This document shows positions 62,637 through 64,000 of a DNA stretch of 64,000 nucleotides, one piece after another. This stretch comes from Sphingomonas sp. Leaf22. Lineage in GTDB: Bacteria; Pseudomonadota; Alphaproteobacteria; Sphingomonadales; Sphingomonadaceae. The notes under the pieces are model-generated. The model saw only the letters and a program-made list of their open reading frames with translations, searched no databases and was not told where the DNA came from. Position 1 is the stretch's first letter. The number at the start of each line of letters is the position of its first letter. The stretch is from positions 1 to 64,000 of the forward strand of contig NZ_LMKP01000045.1 of NCBI RefSeq assembly GCF_001421715.1, read 5' to 3'. Position numbers and translations under genes: made by a program.

Positions 62637-63596
62637 ATGGGCATGGCAGACAGTATCGGCGTACGGGCGCTGCGGTTTCTCGATGCGCAACGGCTGGATC
62701 ATAGCCCCGAACATTATGCGTTCGCGCATCGATATCTGACCGGTGCCGATCGCGAATTTTCCGATGCGGTCGATCGCGAGATCGAGGGCGGGGTGCGGCT
62801 GCGCGAGGAAGCGGTCCGTTCGCTGATGCCCGACATCGCGTCGCCGTTCAGCGACGGGACGTTCGACCGGCTGACGATCCAGCTGCTCGAATTGCTGACC
62901 AAGGTGTCGGCGACGACCGGTGGGCTGAACCAGGACCTGACCCGTACCGCCGCCGAACTGGTATCCGCCGAACCGCAACACATCCACCGCCTGGTCGTGT
63001 TCATGATCGACCGCACCGCCGAGGCGGAGACCTCGCTGTCGGCGGCGCTGCAACAGGCGCAGGTGCTGCGCGACACGCTGAACGGCGTGCGCGAGGAGAT
63101 GGGGCGAGATCCACTGACCGGGTTGCCGGGGTGGGAAGCGATGGTCGAGCGGCTCGACGCGTGTTTCGCCACGATCGGCCATTGTTCGGTGGCGGTGGTC
63201 GATATCGACCAGCTCGACGAGTTCGTCGCGACGCATGGGCCGGCGATGGGCGACCGGGTGCTGAAGGCGGCGGCGATGACGCTGAAGGACGCATGCGCGC
63301 CGTATCAGGTCGGGCGGTGGGGCGACACGTCGTTCCTGACCGTCATCGACGAACCCGATCTGGCGACCGGGATCGCCCGGCTGGAAAGTGCCTGCGCCGA
63401 AATGGCGTCGCGCCACCTGCGGGTACGCGAGACCGACGAGCCGCTGGGACAGGTCACGCTGTCGGCCGGCGTGGCGACCAGTCGCGGACGGCTGCCGCGC
63501 GACCTGACCAAGGCGGCGGTCCGCCTGTCGCGCAAGGCCCGCAAACAGGGCGGCAATCGCGTTTTGGCCGAAGCGCGGCTGATCGAAATCGGCTGA
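62637..63596 (+). CDS. Degenerate GGDEF-domain protein
   Basis: A 319-residue soluble protein. The N-terminal half is helical with a coiled segment (LSAALQQAQVLRDTLNGVRE). A GGDEF domain begins RDPLTGLPGWEAM near residue 160, but the active-site loop reads GRWGDTSFL instead of RxGGDEF, so cyclase activity is unlikely. It may be a c-di-GMP or GTP sensor or a protein partner. No membrane helix or receiver domain. Start 62637 (or 62643) follows a weak GAGTGG. Confidence 0.82.
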   Translation: MGMADSIGVRALRFLDAQRLDHSPEHYAFAHRYLTGADREFSDAVDREIEGGVRLREEAVRSLMPDIASPFSDGTFDRLTIQLLELLTKVSATTGGLNQDLTRTAAELVSAEPQHIHRLVVFMIDRTAEAETSLSAALQQAQVLRDTLNGVREEMGRDPLTGLPGWEAMVERLDACFATIGHCSVAVVDIDQLDEFVATHGPAMGDRVLKAAAMTLKDACAPYQVGRWGDTSFLTVIDEPDLATGIARLESACAEMASRHLRVRETDEPLGQVTLSAGVATSRGRLPRDLTKAAVRLSRKARKQGGNRVLAEARLIEIG

Positions 63597-64000
63597 CGCG
63601 CTTCGAAACGGGCGTGTTGCGCCCGCGAAGCGTTGGCCGGATGGGCGAAGGCGTCCCGCGGGACAGGTTGGCGATCGGACGACGACCTCCAAGTACAGTA
63701 TAGTAACGGCCGTGTCCGTTACTTGAGACGGTCCAAAGGACAGGCGCAGCGTCGACGGCGTCCGGATCCGGACGTCGACACAGCGTCGCGGTCCGTTTCA
63801 TGCGCCGTCCGCGCAGTGCCGATGCGCCAAAACGGCTCTGGTGCGCCGCAACAGCAATCGTCCTAAGTATCCGATCTATTGAGATATTATAACGTGTTGC
63901 GAATCATGGTAAACGGACCGGCGTTATGTCCGACAATGGTTGCCGGCAACCCGGCAAGATGTGGCCGGCGGACCATTTCGACGTACGATGAAGCGGTAGA
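63597..64000. other. Gene-free end of the window
   Basis: About 400 bases with no credible gene. It begins with a hairpin (CGCTTCG 63599-63605 with CGAAGCG 63626-63632, enclosing CGGGC/GCCCG) that may stop the GGDEF transcript, then holds an operator-like palindrome at 63702-63723, and becomes AT-richer after about 63850. Confidence 0.6.
63702..63723. promoter_or_regulatory. Operator-like palindrome
   Basis: AGTAACGG, a six-base spacer CCGTGT, and CCGTTACT form a perfect 8-bp inverted repeat, similar in size to TetR- or MarR-family operators. TATAGT just overlaps its left side and could be part of a promoter. The gene it controls would lie beyond the right edge. Confidence 0.4.

Noticed and set aside
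63633..63866. A 77-residue plus-strand frame at the right end
   Set aside because: Translation is Arg/Ser-rich without motif or ribosome binding site, and it runs through the operator-like palindrome.

Overview
The window is high-GC alphaproteobacterial DNA (most genes look about 65-67% G+C) and most resembles a Sphingomonas-type genome. Supporting signs are two large TonB-dependent receptors of the sphingomonad/Caulobacter type, an UrcA-family protein, a DUF5818 protein, and an RPA-type plasmid replication initiator with ParA/ParB. About 50 genes are supported. No rRNA, tRNA or CRISPR array was seen.

Layout. 0-3 kb: a 31-bp tandem duplication at the edge, a metalloprotease inhibitor divergent from a serralysin with RTX repeats, DUF5818 and ribosomal protein S21. 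3-11 kb: an alpha/beta hydrolase overlapping a DUF3182 gene, a CPA2 antiporter, and a three-subunit molybdenum aldehyde oxidoreductase (paoABC type). 10.5-17.6 kb: unknown protein, DUF2306 membrane protein, exonuclease-BRCT protein, secreted GH2 enzyme, katG with a clear terminator, and a small unknown protein. 17.8-22.1 kb: a complete plasmid-type replication and partition module: parA, parB, two perfect parS-like palindromes, repA, and an iteron array next to an AT-richer tract. 22.1-24.3 kb: HNH nuclease, transglutaminase-like protein and threonine synthase. The replicon is therefore a large plasmid, a chromid or an integrated plasmid; the sequence alone cannot decide.

24.7-37.5 kb is the most remarkable part: an eight-gene, translationally coupled Pel-type exopolysaccharide operon in a rearranged form. 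The two PelA activities are on separate genes. The deacetylase half is fused to three cadherin-like repeats and an RTX/M10 C-terminal export region. PelB appears as separate TPR and barrel genes, no PelC is visible, and the PelD homologue stops after its GAF domain, so it lacks the c-di-GMP-binding degenerate GGDEF domain. The serralysin at 0.8-2.4 kb carries nearly the same C-terminal export module, which suggests both are clients of one type I secretion system encoded elsewhere.

38-52.5 kb looks like a glycan acquisition locus: TonB receptor, LacI regulator, ABC sugar importer (ATPase, lipoprotein binding protein, two permeases), a putative alpha/alpha-barrel hydrolase, a GH130-family enzyme, a DUF1861 protein and an aldo/keto reductase. 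A shared LacI-like palindrome lies before both the TonB receptor and the lacI/hydrolase divergent promoter. 52.5-64 kb: a VapBC toxin-antitoxin pair, a second TonB receptor, UrcA protein, MsrA, a MacAB-TolC-like tripartite efflux operon, and a degenerate GGDEF protein. Three families of palindromic intergenic repeats are scattered through the window.
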